64,000 bases of DNA. It comes from Isoetes taiwanensis. Its lineage: Eukaryota > Streptophyta > Lycopodiopsida > Isoetales > Isoetaceae. Shown piece by piece: positions 21,790 through 32,689 of this stretch. A program made the position numbers and the translations under genes. The DNA lies in assembly GCA_021234155.1 (NCBI GenBank), contig JAJEKV010000047.1, forward strand, positions 5,609,071-5,673,070, written 5' to 3'. The notes under the pieces are model-generated. The model worked only from the letters and a program-made list of their open reading frames with translations. It ran no database searches and had not been told where the DNA came from. The first letter of the stretch is position 1; each line of letters begins with the position of its first letter.

Positions 21790-22218
21790 CTATATGGTGT
21801 TTTGTTCCATTTGTCTCATTTCTTCTTCTGTTTGAGGACACTGCTGCTCTGATATCTTATGCCCTGGTATCATTGGTGTGTCTGCATAATTGCAATCCTT
21901 CAGGACAAATTTTTCTAGCATATTTTCAATATGGATTCTTTGACTCAGTGCCAATACTTGCTTGTTCCTATCCCTGTACACTTCAATTCCTAAGAATGTC
22001 CTTAATTCACCAAGGTCTGTCATTTGGAATCTTCTACTCAGAATGCTTTTATGGTGATTCAAAGTTCTTGTACCCTTAGCAATCATTATGTTGTCATCAA
22101 CATAAAGAGCAATGATGCACCATTCATCTCCATTTCTATATCCATATAAATTTCCATCATAGTTGAGCTTTTCAAATCCTTGCTCCTGCAAGTAAACATT
22201 CATGCATTTGTACCATGC
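21790..22218 (-). pseudogene. copia reverse transcriptase, C-terminal part
   Basis: Reads AWYKCMNVYLQEQGFEKL, then the catalytic ALYVDDNIMIAKG, then FQMTDLGELRTFLGIEVYRD, all standard copia RT. It resumes directly where the inserted LINE ends. The frame closes after RQMEQNTI, before any RNase H motif. Confidence 0.88.
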
Positions 22219-22574
22219 CCTCCAGATCTACCCAGCATTTGCATATATCCGAGCGTGGTATGTTCGGTTACTAGTGACTGGCCAGCCGTTGCATGAGTTA
22301 TTGAATACGGCATCCGTGGGCTTGTTGAGGTCATACCTCCAGGAGGTTATGGATGCACGGACTCAGTTGTGTCCTCTGGAACAGTACTGAATTGTCCTAT
22401 ACAATTGTACAGTGTACCAGCATACTTATTACTGCTAAGGTTTTTCCCTCGAAAACCCTTCGGGGCGGGGGTTTTTTAATCCTGGCAGTAATACGCTTGC
22501 TACTCTCTTTTTGTTTGGGTCCCATAGGCCAATTGTTCTCCGTGGACGATAAAAAATCTATCTATCTATATATC
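22219..22574 (+). mobile_element. 5'-truncated LINE 3' end inserted in copia RT
   Basis: 356 bp that split the RT between the codons for KQSPR and AWYKC. The + strand frame reads YPAFAYIRAWYVRLLVTGQP, then ASVGLLRSYLQEVMDARTQL, ending with a TGA at 22388-22390. A homologous frame at about 32900-33010 on the - strand follows a Cys-Cys/His-Cys finger of a LINE ORF2, so this is the extreme C-terminus of that ORF2. The 3' UTR holds a structured hairpin (22427-22493) and the element ends in a TCTA-type microsatellite tail instead of poly(A). No target duplication is clear. Confidence 0.7.
22427..22493 (+). other. LINE 3' UTR hairpin with a UUCG tetraloop
   Basis: The outer arms TATTACTGC and GCAGTAATA pair perfectly. 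Inside are two mutually exclusive folds. One is GGTTTT/AAAACC around a TCCCTCG loop. The other is AAAACCC-TTCG-GGG followed by CGGGGGTTTTTT, a hairpin closed by a UUCG tetraloop ahead of a T-run. Related hairpins lie at 32777-32848 and 34744-34822. Confidence 0.7.
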
Positions 22575-23477
22575 TCTCGGAGATTGTTTCAAACCATATA
22601 CTGCTCTTTTTAGCTTCCATACTTTCCCTTCTTATGTTTCAAAACCTGGTGCTTGTCTTAAGTATATCTCCTCTTCTAATTTTGCATTTAAAAATGCTAT
22701 ACTGACATCCATATGGTGTATTTCCAGATCACACGAGTTTGCAATTGACAAAAGTATTCTCAAACTATTTATTTTGACCAATGGGGAAAACGTCCCATCA
22801 TAATCATGGCCTCTTCTCTGTGTAAAGTCTTGAGCCACCAATCTGGCCTTAAACTTGTTGGGTATTCCATTACTTCTTGGCTTAATCCTGAACACCCACT
22901 TATTGCCTATAATATTTTTATTTGCAGGCTGATCAACAAGCTCATACATATTTGTTCTCTTAAATGCATTCATCTCCTCATTCATAGCTTCTAGCCATTG
23001 TTTTCCATTTTTTCCACTTACTGCATCATGATAGTTCTTTGGCAGCTCATAGTTTTTCAAAACAAGTATATCAAATACACTATGTAATTCACCGTCATGT
23101 GGTTGAAGTCTCTTACTTCTTCCACCGTCATTCCTACCATGCATTTTTAACAATTCTTTATTTTCATCCTTAAGGATTTGAGCTTCTGTCCTTTTTAATC
23201 TTCTTTTTGGTTCCACAATTTCAGTGACTTGACTTCTCTGCTCTATTACTGTTACAGTTTTATTATCCAGATCTGATTCCTCATGATTATCTTCTTGCAT
23301 GATTTCTGTCAATGTGTCACTATCATTGTGCTGCCCTGACACTACTTGATCATCACCAAATTCACTGTCATCATCAAAATGAACAACCTTTTGTTTACTT
23401 GTATCTCCCTCAAGGACTATTGTGTCTTCTTTTTCCTCTTGTAACATAGAATCTGTGTTATCAGAATTATTCTCCAT
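22575..23477 (-). pseudogene. copia reverse transcriptase, N-terminal part
   Basis: The frame at 23477-22632 starts in the acidic linker between integrase and RT. It enters RT at WLEAMNEEMNAFKRTNMYEL, then NKWVFRIKPRSNG, FKARLVAQDFTQRRG and LEIHHMDVSIAFLNAKLEEE, with the first catalytic Asp in HHMDV. After a frame slip near 22630 it continues to WKLKRAVYGLKQSPR, where the LINE insertion begins. Confidence 0.9.
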
Positions 23478-23692
23478 GTTAACTTTTGGAATTTTTTTGT
23501 AATATTGCTGCTCGTCAAATATGACGTCTCGGCCGATTATAACTTTTCTCTTTTCTGGATCATATAATCTCCAGCCTTTGGAGTTCCAGTCATATCCAAC
23601 TAAATATGTTATGCATGCTCTGTTGTCTAGCTTTTTTTTTCAACTCCTTAGGTACATATGCAAAAGCAAAACAGCCATATGCCCTTAAATTA

Positions 23693-24520
23693 TCATAACA
23701 GGGTATTTTTCCTGACTATAAGATCTATGCTAGAATTTGGTAACAAGTTCTGAACATATACAGCAGCCTTTACTGCCTCATCCCAGATAAAATTTGAAAG
23801 TCCTGAGTATTTTATCATAGACCTAACAACATTCAGAATCGTTCTATTTTTTCTTTCGACCACTCCATTTTGTTGAGGTGAAAATCTACAGGTCATTTGC
23901 CTTCTAATTCCATTGTCAGCACAAATTTTTTTGAATTCATAAGATAAATACTCACCTCCTCGGTCTGATGCAACAAATAATTTTAGTGCATCATATGCCT
24001 GGTCTTTGATCTTTAAACAGTAGCATTGAGTCTTTCTACTAAAATCGTCTATAATTGTCATAAAGTATCTATTCCCAGTCGTACTAGTGACATTTATAGG
24101 CCCACAAAAATCTATATGGACTAAGTCCAAGATACCCCTTGCTCTTTTAGTTGATTTCTTAAATGGCAGCCTTGTTTGCTTTCCCAGAATACAACCTGCA
24201 CACAATGTTTTTCTAGAGTCTTCATTCTTTGCTGCTATTATACCTTTCTTTGCCATCATCTCTACATTGATCATATTAGTATGACATAATCGAGCATGCC
24301 ATGTATTTAAAGATACACATTCTACCACATTCAAACTAGACAGATGCTCAAGATCAAGACCAAATAGATTGCCAATTCTTTTCCAAACAAACTTTAATTC
24401 ATTTCCAAATAGGATTTTACATTCGAGTTTTTCAAACACGGCCTTATAGCCAAGGTCAACTAACTGACAAACAGAGATTAAATTCCTAACTAGATTTGGC
24501 ACACACAAAACTTCCTTCAT
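23693..24520 (-). pseudogene. copia GAG-pre-integrase and integrase
   Basis: 275 codons. The HHCC zinc finger spans LWHARLCHTNMINVEMMAKK-like sequence (here NTWHARLCH) to CAGCILGKQTRLPF. The catalytic core has LVHIDFCGPINVTS (first Asp), SDRGGEYLS (second Asp) and FSPQQNGVVERKNRTI (Glu). The sequence ends by frame loss before the RT linker. The enzyme would insert cDNA into the genome. Confidence 0.9.
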
Positions 24521-24521
24521 T

Positions 24522-25020
24522 TCAACAGCTTTTTCCTTTTAGATCAAAGATCTCCAATACTCCAGTGTCTTCGATTTTTTGCAAAGCTCCATCTCCTAAT
24601 TGTACATGTCCAGCTCCAAACTTCTTGCATTTTTTTAAAAGCTTTGAATTGCATGTCACGGTTTTCTCTGCTCCTGAATCTATTATCATAAGTTTGTTAT
24701 TGCTTTTATTCAAAATGTCTGAAACAGATAAGATATTATCATGATTTACCTCAGCTATTTCATCGAGCTCCTCTTCTTCTCCATTTGCTTCCGTCTCTTC
24801 TACTATATCCATAGCTGGATATCCTCTGAATTTTCCTTTTCCAAAACCTCCTCTGATGTTTGCAGTTCTTTCTTTCCCTCGGCCTCTTCCACCTGTGCCC
24901 TTTGGGCTTGGACAATTTGCTACTATGTGACCCTTACCATCACAGTTGAAGCATTTGATCACCTTAGTTTCATTAGGGCAGTCTATTTTCAAATGTCCAT
25001 ACTGATGACAATTATAGCAT
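24522..25020 (-). pseudogene. copia double zinc knuckle and protease
   Basis: Two CCHC knuckles stand in tandem: CYNCHQYGHLKIDC near 25014-24973 and CFNCDGKGHIVANC near 24955-24914. A Gly/Arg-rich stretch follows, then an aspartic protease with MIIDSGAEKTVTC (Asp-Ser-Gly active site) and a hydrophobic-Gly end. A frame change at 24522 separates it from integrase. Confidence 0.85.
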
Positions 25021-25763
25021 GGTCCTAGTTTTTCTTTACTGGTGTTTCCCTTCCTTTTTTATTTTGCAGTATACAAGATTTCAGCAGACTGATCATTATC
25101 TTCAATTCCATCTCTTCTTTGTTCAAATTTTAATGATTCTTATTCCATGCTCCTTTGAACTGGCAACATTTCTTATCAAAGTAGCCAACTGAACATTGTG
25201 AGATACAGCTCTAGCCAAAGACAATATTTGGTATTCTTCATTCAACACAATTCAGCTCCCTCAAGATCAGCAATTATCGAATCAAATTTTTCTAAGTATT
25301 CTGTCATATTATCCTTCTCATACAGCTTAAGCTTTCTGAGCTATTTTTCTAATACATCTATCTGGGATGAAGTCTTTACTTCATACTGATTGATTAAATA
25401 TTCCCACATTTTCTTAGGACTCATACCTCTTAATTTGAGTTTGATTTCAGCTCCAACCTTGCTTGTTATTATAGCCTGAGCCTCCATAATCTTCATAACT
25501 TCACTTTGTCCTGCAACTCCTGCAGTTACCTTTGAAGTAACAACACCACTGGTATTACTTCCTCCTTCTGTTGTTGGTCATCCAACCTCTGAACTCTCAC
25601 CTTCTTGTGCATTTGAATCTCCTATACTTAATCCAGGTAAATCTTTGACGGCACCTTCATCAATAAGATACCACAAATTTTCAAAGTTCAGTACCTGCCT
25701 GATACTTTGTTTCCAGATCTGGAACCCATCCTCTCCTTTAAACACTTCAATAGAAGTTAGCAA
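25021..25763 (-). pseudogene. copia gag relic
   Basis: Opens with LTSIEVFKGEDGFQIWKQSI, the usual copia gag start. It is followed by QVLNFENLWYLI, then several frames broken by stops down to the zinc knuckles. Gag forms the virus-like particle. Confidence 0.75.
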
Positions 25764-25798
25764 ATTAGCACCAAATCATGTAGATATTTCAAACCAAA

Positions 25799-25810
25799 GC
25801 TCTGATACCA
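25799..25810 (-). promoter_or_regulatory. copia primer-binding site
   Basis: The - strand reads TGGTATCAGAGC, complementary to initiator tRNA-Met, one base from the LTR start TGATAACTAG at 25812. Confidence 0.9.
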
Positions 25811-25811
25811 A

Positions 25812-26700
25812 TGATAACTAGAGTTGTCTAGATATTTTTGCTATAGCTCTAGCTTATTTCATTCAATATAAGGTAGTTTATTTCACAATCAACTAATCAT
25901 TCATACCACTATATGACCAAAATGACCATTCAATAAGAAGTTTTCCAATACACCTCTGCTACAGTGTATTTACTGTTCATATGGTTTTCATTATAATTAT
26001 TTGCTAACTTCTGCGACAACCAAGGCGGCTCAGATTGATCTGCAAGCCTCATATATAATTACAGATATTCACAATGAAGAATACTTCTCGCTTTAATTTA
26101 CCTCAGTCCGGCATACATGCAGGACCGATCTCAGAATTTGGTGCCAAGAGCAACTTGATATTTCTAACTTCGATTTTGGCTTAACTTCATTCGACCTCAA
26201 AAATATATTCTAATTATAATATGCCCTATATTGAGCAACCTCTACCATTATATCTTCGATATCTCTATAAACCATTGAATATTGAACCTTTAGCCAACAA
26301 CTCCTTTGCAATTAAGATTTTTCCCTTTTCAAGCTGTTCTTCAAGTCTATGTTATACTACAGACTTGGATTGATCATGATCAACAAGGAATTTCCATCAA
26401 TATTACATCAACAACCTCTTCATATAAGGTCCAAGATCTACAACATACTTCTAGAATATAATAGTCAGCATTTGATCTATCAGATGTGATGCACATGATA
26501 TTTGTGGAAGGAATATGTTTATGTTCAGCCAAGTCATAGCAACTGAACATTGTTGAGAGGGTAAGCCATTGTTGCCTCTCTGACTGTTTGTCTAGTTCAA
26601 TTTAAAAATTGTTGGTCTAAATTTTTAAATGCCGAACAAATCCCGATAGAAAAAAACATAGTTTATTGTAAAATCCGGTGTATATTTTTCAACTTATATA
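25812..26700 (-). repeat. copia 5' LTR (right end not determined)
   Basis: The LTR edge adjacent to the PBS is at 25812 (TGATAACTAGAGTTG). Its outer end cannot be placed, because the matching 3' LTR has been lost. The sequence is AT-rich, and somewhere before about 26700 it gives way to unassigned DNA. Confidence 0.45.
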
Positions 26701-27240
26701 TTACAAGAATTTCGCACTGGCAGAGCCAGTGCCTTGTGCACTGTAGGAGTCAAGTCCAAATATATTTAATCCTTTAATCTAACTAGCCATGAAGCATATT
26801 AAATAGAAAGCGATGGTTGGTATTAAAAAAAAATGTACGGCCTACGTCGTTCGTGTATAATGATGTTCTAAGTTGTCTATCGATTTATAGAAGCATTTAT
26901 GATGTGCTAATACATGTTTACGTAATATAACATTCGATTATTACTATATCCATTCACTGGATTGCAACAGCGTTTTGTTCAAAATTTAGACCTTATGTAC
27001 CTCCTTTGAAACCATTCTTATAGTACATGGTTAACGACGAGAGCACCAACAGAGTTTGCCTCCAGTTAACTTTTGGCGATTGCTAAAATTGGTCTCGAAT
27101 GCACATGCAAAGGCAACGAAGTCCCTGCACCTGATTGCTCAATGATGCTTGACATTAATGGCTCTTGTGTACTATAGAGGCTAGTGTGGGAAATAGCTTT
27201 GATGGAAAATAGCTATTTAAGAGAGCAATGCCCGACGTAA
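26701..27240. other. unassigned AT-rich sequence
   Basis: No reading frame, terminal repeat or RNA gene seen. A divergent partial unit of the tandem repeat that follows is recognisable near 27165-27215. Confidence 0.3.
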
Positions 27241-27456
27241 ATGCCTCATGTGTGTTATGGTGGCTAGTGTGGAAAATAGCCGCTGCTTGAAATAACTTGG
27301 AATTTGACCATTTATTCTACTTATGCATAATAAATGATGCATAAGCAAATGCCTCATGTGTGTTATGGTGGCTAGTGTGGAAAATAGCCACTGCTTGAAA
27401 TAACTTGGAATTTGACCATTTATTCTACTTATGCATAATAAATGATGCATAAACAA
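27241..27456. repeat. 108-bp unit in two tandem copies
   Basis: ATGCCTCATGTGTGTTATGG recurs exactly 108 bp later, and the copies 27241-27348 and 27349-27456 differ at only about two positions. Because 108 is a multiple of three, an antisense frame stays open through both copies, but it shows no known domain. The near-identity implies a recent duplication. Confidence 0.9.
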
Positions 27457-28288
27457 ATCCTCAAACAGCCAATATCGTTTCACTGGTTATAGTGTTATTT
27501 TGCTATTTATAACTAGTTCAAAATCCTTGCATAATCCAATCTGTGTAATTGCTCAAATATATTGTTTCACTGCTTTCTAATCTGGTGATCGCTACGAACC
27601 ATGGTGTCGGGCGTTGGGAAAAAATCCCCAATTATAGGCCTAGAAGAATTCACAGAGAGAACGAGCCATTTGCGCGATTTTTAAACAAAAAATCCTACAA
27701 AATTTTCAATCGGAAGCCTGGGTGATCATCGCAACAAGAAGTTTTAAAACCCCGACGAAGAATCAAAAGATCAGCCGAATTTATGCGTTTTGGCTACCTG
27801 AGTCTAAAAACTAATGCAAATTGGAGCTTTAAGGCTGTGCTGGGGAAGAGTAGCCGCTCAATAATTTTATGGATGGAAGCGAGCCAAAGCCACACCTATC
27901 ACAAGGGCCAGGGGCTTCTAACTATCTATTCTCCTACGCCCTCTCCTGGGAAGCGGAGGGGAAAATGAAAATACTAGTATTTCGCGAAAAAAAAGACGCC
28001 AGAAAAAGCAGTCCAATGTACGTAGATAATTCCAAAAGCTAGTAATCATATATATAGGAAGATATCCAATACATATTTTTATATAAACAGCAAATTATCT
28101 GGTAGAGCTTAAAATTATTTTCTAAATATGGTAAGCCAATACAGTCTCAATTTGTGAGCAGCCAGCTCCACCAATGTCCACTAAAAATTTGGCGAGCTAT
28201 TTTATAGCACCTTAGGATGGCTTAGGGCTCCTGGAAGGCGCAGGACTACTGCTTCGCCTCGCGAGGCTTTTGATAGTTTTGACACCAA

Positions 28289-28289
<1 letters not shown>
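27457..28289. other. unassigned sequence
   Basis: No supported gene. The + strand open frame at 27783-27968 has no recognisable domain. Confidence 0.3.

Positions 28290-28361
<72 letters not shown>
28290..28361. repeat. (TG)n microsatellite
   Basis: About 35 uninterrupted TG dinucleotides, followed by interrupted TTTG units and a T-run. Confidence 0.97.
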
Positions 28362-28362
<1 letters not shown>

Positions 28363-29128
28363 GTTTGTGTGTGTTTGTTTGTACAAGTTTTGTTTTTTTT
28401 TTTTTTGGGCTTAACTAAACAATACAAGGCTGCCAAGAGCAGATGAAAGTGGTATCATTGTGAGAGTAGACAATTGGTCTCAATTTACGAGCTCGGACTA
28501 CCATCAACCAATTGGTCTCCGTCTAGGAGCTCATAATACCATCAATTAACGCACCATCAAGTAGACCTATTTCCATGATTGCAACAACATTAACTTTTCT
28601 ACTACGCAAACTCTTTACAAAATGTGCAGTTCAATTTTACCTCCCTTATGTTAGTAACTTTACAGGATATTTTCCTTACAAGGATATTTTCGAAATGCAT
28701 GTATAAATAATCCAGATTTCCCTAGCAACTATAATTAGGCATCTTACGTAAAAAATATCAGCTTTTATATTACCAAAGCGAACATACTGCACCTGTTTGG
28801 ATAAGCACCAAACCGAAAAGCATGTTTACTTTTATCTATCAATAAATGGCATCAACTGCATTCCAAAGAATGATGGCTGCTTTACATTATATTCTTGACT
28901 CTCTTGCTCTTCAGAATCCATATACCTAGACCGCAGCTCGTGCTTGTATTTAGAAGTTACAACCAATAGCTGAACACAAATAACAATCCTCTCAAAGAAT
29001 GTTCAAATCCTACAACATAAACAAACAGTGAGCCAGCAACGTCCCAAAAGCACCAACTTGGCACAATGAAGCCAAACACCAGCAGGCAGCAACGTAGCTT
29101 GCCTTCCAAATGCCCACAGTTGCAAGAC
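28362..29128. other. 3' flank of the PP2C gene
   Basis: Non-coding sequence between the microsatellite and the PP2C stop codon. It should include the 3' UTR and polyadenylation region of the - strand PP2C transcript; no other feature was seen. Confidence 0.4.
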
Positions 29129-30921
29129 TTAGGAGAATCGAACAACAATACAAGAAATATCATCCATGCTTTTCCGTGTAAGAGCTTCGTCAGTCAAACG
29201 CTTGGCTGCAGCCTTGGGGTCACGGATTTTCTTCACCAGATCCACAGCTTCTTTGTTATTCATCACCTAAACAACAAACACAAGATTATCTGTAACTTGA
29301 AACTGAACAACTTAATCATAACCTGTATAAAAAGGAAATGCAATTCATATTTATTGCCTAGATCAGGCCCATCACCATTTTGAGCTAAGTGCAAGTACCA
29401 GCTACCCCAAAAAACTTCCAAAGTAATGAAATTATTGAAACTCGGGAATAAATGAAGAATTTAAGTTTATGCTGCATGCCTACAGACCAAAAAGGCTAAA
29501 CGGAATCATGTCAAATGATGTGATAGCAATTCACTCCTAATTGCCAAATTGTATCTTTCGAATATGCCTTTCATACATAATTTAATTCAAATCTCCTAAG
29601 TGTGATGAAAATTAGGGATATCAATAAACTCATCCAAGAGACCTAAATGCGCTCAAGCTGTCCAAACTGTGCTTCCAATTTTCAGTTTGCATTTATCCCT
29701 ATATAAAATATATATATTCACACCACAAAAATCTATCCACTTCAAGCGTAACAGTAATACATAAACTGCTACATAAGGCACACTAGATACTAAACAAAAA
29801 TTTAGCCTTCTAAAAAGCAACGAGAACAAATCTAAACATAAGATCACCTTCCATAACCCATCGCTTGCAAGTATAAGAAACTCTGTTCTTGAATCAACCC
29901 TTTCCTGTTTAATGTCGGGCTCAGCGCTCAAGTGCTCCTTTAGATTCTTATCACCAAATGCCCTAGCAACAGCCAGCTGCCCATCTACACGAGGAACATC
30001 TCCTGCAACACAAAATGCTCTAATTAGCATTCCTGTACAAGTTAAAGCAAGCAACCAAGGTGCTCTAAGGTTCCAACTCCCTAAAGGAAATTGCATCTAC
30101 CGGGCATGTTGAGTACAAATCCTCCTCTGTTTTGAATGCTTGCTCTCTCTGAAGGTTTCCCTGGTTCATGATCAACTGATAGCTGCACAGCTTGTCCTGC
30201 CCGGCATAAGACCGCTCTGGAGTCCCCAATATTAGCAACAAAAAGCTGCTCCCCATCAATAATTATTGCTGTCACAGCTGTTGAGCCACCTGATCCAAGA
30301 ACTTGCGACTTATCCAAAATGGTTTGATCTGTGCTGCTATATGCCTTCTTAATTGCACTTATTGGATTTGACCAAAACACAGGCTGGAAAGTGGCAGTAT
30401 AATTAGTTTCTTCATATCAAACATATACACGCTTCTAAATCACGAAAACTCACCTCCTTCAAAATGTTGTCAAACAGGTTTTTCTGCAAATAAGCAGGGA
30501 CATCATGTCCCAAATGCCCATCAAAAATAGCAAACAATCCTAGCTCATGGTTCTTAGCATGCCTATACTCCGCTACATGATAATCCTCCATAGGATGACT
30601 CGCTTTCCCCTTCACCCATGAGTAACCGTGCCTCACCTTATAAGTTGAGCATTTTCCTTTGCCTTTACCAGCATCAGGAAGCGTTCCATCATCAGAAGAA
30701 TAAGGTCGTTCCACCTACATACGTTATTGCATAACATTCTCAGCCGATCCACATACCTTCGGCCAACAATTAAACAGAAAACTTTTGTACGAGGCAAGCA
30801 ATTAATTAAAAGGCCTATACAGTTAATCAAAAGGCCTAAACAAGAAAAGCAAGCAAGAGAACATACCAAAAACCCAAAAGAAACTGCATACCTTGTGGAG
30901 GTTTAAGCAAGAGAGGCACAT
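29129..30921 (-). CDS. protein phosphatase 2C, plant clade-F type, five coding exons
   Basis: Exons on the - strand: 30921-30892, 30714-30454, 30383-30101, 30002-29848 and 29266-29129. Each junction has GT...AG and the phases agree; the sum is 867 nt, 288 residues. The start [10 protein letters not shown] lies in a 10-codon first exon. PP2C motifs in order: [17 protein letters not shown] (metal-binding Glu-Asp), [15 protein letters not shown] (DGH), [71 protein letters not shown] and [13 protein letters not shown]. All metal-ligand aspartates are present, so it should be an active Mg/Mn-dependent Ser/Thr phosphatase. It lacks transmembrane or plastid-targeting features, as expected for soluble clade-F enzymes. 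The exact substrate cannot be told from sequence. The short first exon is the least certain part. Confidence 0.93.
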
Positions 30922-32680
30922 ATTGGAGAAAAGAAGAAGATCATTATAACCATGACTGCGCCTGGCTATGGCGGGGGGCGCTGCCGGAACGAAGGCGCCA
31001 CCTCACGAGCATCACTTCTGGTGGTGGACTGACCGACGCGGAAGGCTGATCCCAACGAGAAAAGGGAAAACGCGTTGTTTTGATGGGATGGGCAGCTGGG
31101 TCCGCCATAGCCACTTTCTTAACGCAGCGGCCCGCCGTATTTTCTACTCCTATACGTATCTCTACCACTCTGCGTCAAAGCGTTGACTGCTCAGGTCTCG
31201 CCACCTGGCTGCCACGTCATCTCACATCATTCCTCATTCCAAGCCGGCCATGGTCAAATTTTGGTTGCTGGACCACTCTCATTCCACCATGGCGCCGTGT
31301 TCCAAATTGTTCCCCGTTTTACCCTATTTTTACCCTGCATTATTGGTTGCTCCAAGGCGGCCGGAATATGCCACAGAATGTTCTTTCCTGATGTTCCACC
31401 TTAACCAATGGGGGATGTTGTTCAGCTTCAGGTGCATGAGTCAGGTTGTAAGATAACCAGCCCTCTCCATGAGTGAAAGTGCTAGGGAAGGCCCTACATC
31501 TTGATTCGGTCGGATAAAAAATGTGCTTTGCTAGCAATTCTAATACTTGCTGCAAATTTCCTTCTGATTGCAAATTCTTCAAGTTCAATGTTGCAGATGC
31601 CATATCAACAAGTGGGCTTCACTATCAGACTGATTTATGTCAGAAGTGGGATTACAAGAATGGTAGAAAGGTTTACATATATAATTTGAGGAGAACTACT
31701 ACTATGATCTCATATCCTGATTTTCATGGCTTTGACTCATATTAAATATAAGATCCTTGTTTCGTCTCTTGAAATTTGCTTCGAGGAAAGGAATGGTAAA
31801 TTGTGCTACACACAAAGAAGAAACAGGTTACCTGTTGATGTTGCTTTAGATTCACATGTGGAAAATGTCCAAAAAGGGATTTTCCACCCATACAAAGATG
31901 GGTATATGCTCGAGCCCACAATCCAACAAGGAACACAAATTAGAAGTTGGGTTGACCTTTTCTTCTAGTCTGTATTTTCGCTACGCAATGTGTAACCTCC
32001 ATCACAATGGAAATTGGCCCATCTATTCCAGTCAGCAGGTAAGAACAGAGATAAAGAGCCAGATTAGCTTGTAAGTTGCATGCTCGTTGGAAGGTCCGTC
32101 CTTATATGCTTTTATAGTTTCTCTAGCACAAGTGGGAGATCTACTCTTGGCTGTCGCCGGTCATGCGGGTTCCTTCCACTATGCCTGAATGGCATCCCAA
32201 ATGCCATTTCCCTATACATATGACAAACGCCATAAATGGAGATACATCAAAGGAGAAATATACCGAGCTAAGAGAATTAGGAATACTGAGTCCAAAACAA
32301 AGAAAGTTAGCCAGTTAGAAAGAAATAAGGAAAAGATTTTACATTTATTTGTCTCTTTTCCAAAGCCTTTTGAGGATAGGGTGGTCGACATGTCATAATG
32401 GTGGTAAGACTAAGGGTTGAGGCTACAACATTTATAGGAAAGCCCATAGTGTTGCTCGAATGGTAGCTCTAGAAGTAAGCTTAAAGACATTTATTAGGGT
32501 TAAAGAGGCCTCTAGCTACCAGCTGGCTCTCCAAGTTGAGAACAACTATGAGTCTCGATGGCCTCAATCACGAGATCCCCTCAATTATGAGATCCCCTAA
32601 CCAGTTAGGGCTCTCTGGCATACCGATAGCTATGTAGACATGCCCTTAGGTTCTAGGTCATGGATAAGGAAGTGCCATAA
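30922..32680. other. PP2C upstream region and unassigned DNA
   Basis: The first few hundred bases left of the 5' end are GC-richer (30960-31330) and probably hold the PP2C promoter and 5' UTR. I could not place a TATA box. Open frames on both strands at 31340-31968 have no recognisable domain. The rest looks non-coding. Confidence 0.35.
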
Positions 32681-32689
32681 TAATGAATT

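Larger units (their letters stand above)
21786..25812 (-). mobile_element. truncated Ty1/copia retrotransposon
   Basis: From right to left on the - strand come the PBS, gag, a double CCHC zinc knuckle, protease, integrase and RT, which is the copia order (integrase before RT). RNase H and the 3' LTR are missing: the coding match stops near 21790 in the CPQTEEEMRQME stretch that normally precedes RNase H. The 5' LTR begins at 25812 with TGATAACTAGAG. A LINE 3' end interrupts RT at 22219-22574. Several stops and frameshifts make it non-functional. Confidence 0.9.

Noticed and set aside
22219-22390. C-terminal frame (SVGLLRSYLQEVMDARTQL) considered as a tyrosine recombinase end
   Set aside because: The homologous frame at 32900-33010 follows a decayed LLYADD RT motif and a HCPAF-type finger, which identifies it as the end of a LINE ORF2.
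22427-22493. Hairpin considered as a hammerhead ribozyme (retrozyme)
   Set aside because: The CTGANGA and GAAA core boxes in the required arrangement are absent.
28212-28436. His/Thr-rich open frame over the TG repeat
   Set aside because: It is a microsatellite translation with no other support.
29653-30259. Long open frames over PP2C exons 3 and 4 running through introns
   Set aside because: They include intron sequence; the GT-AG exon model gives all PP2C motifs in order.
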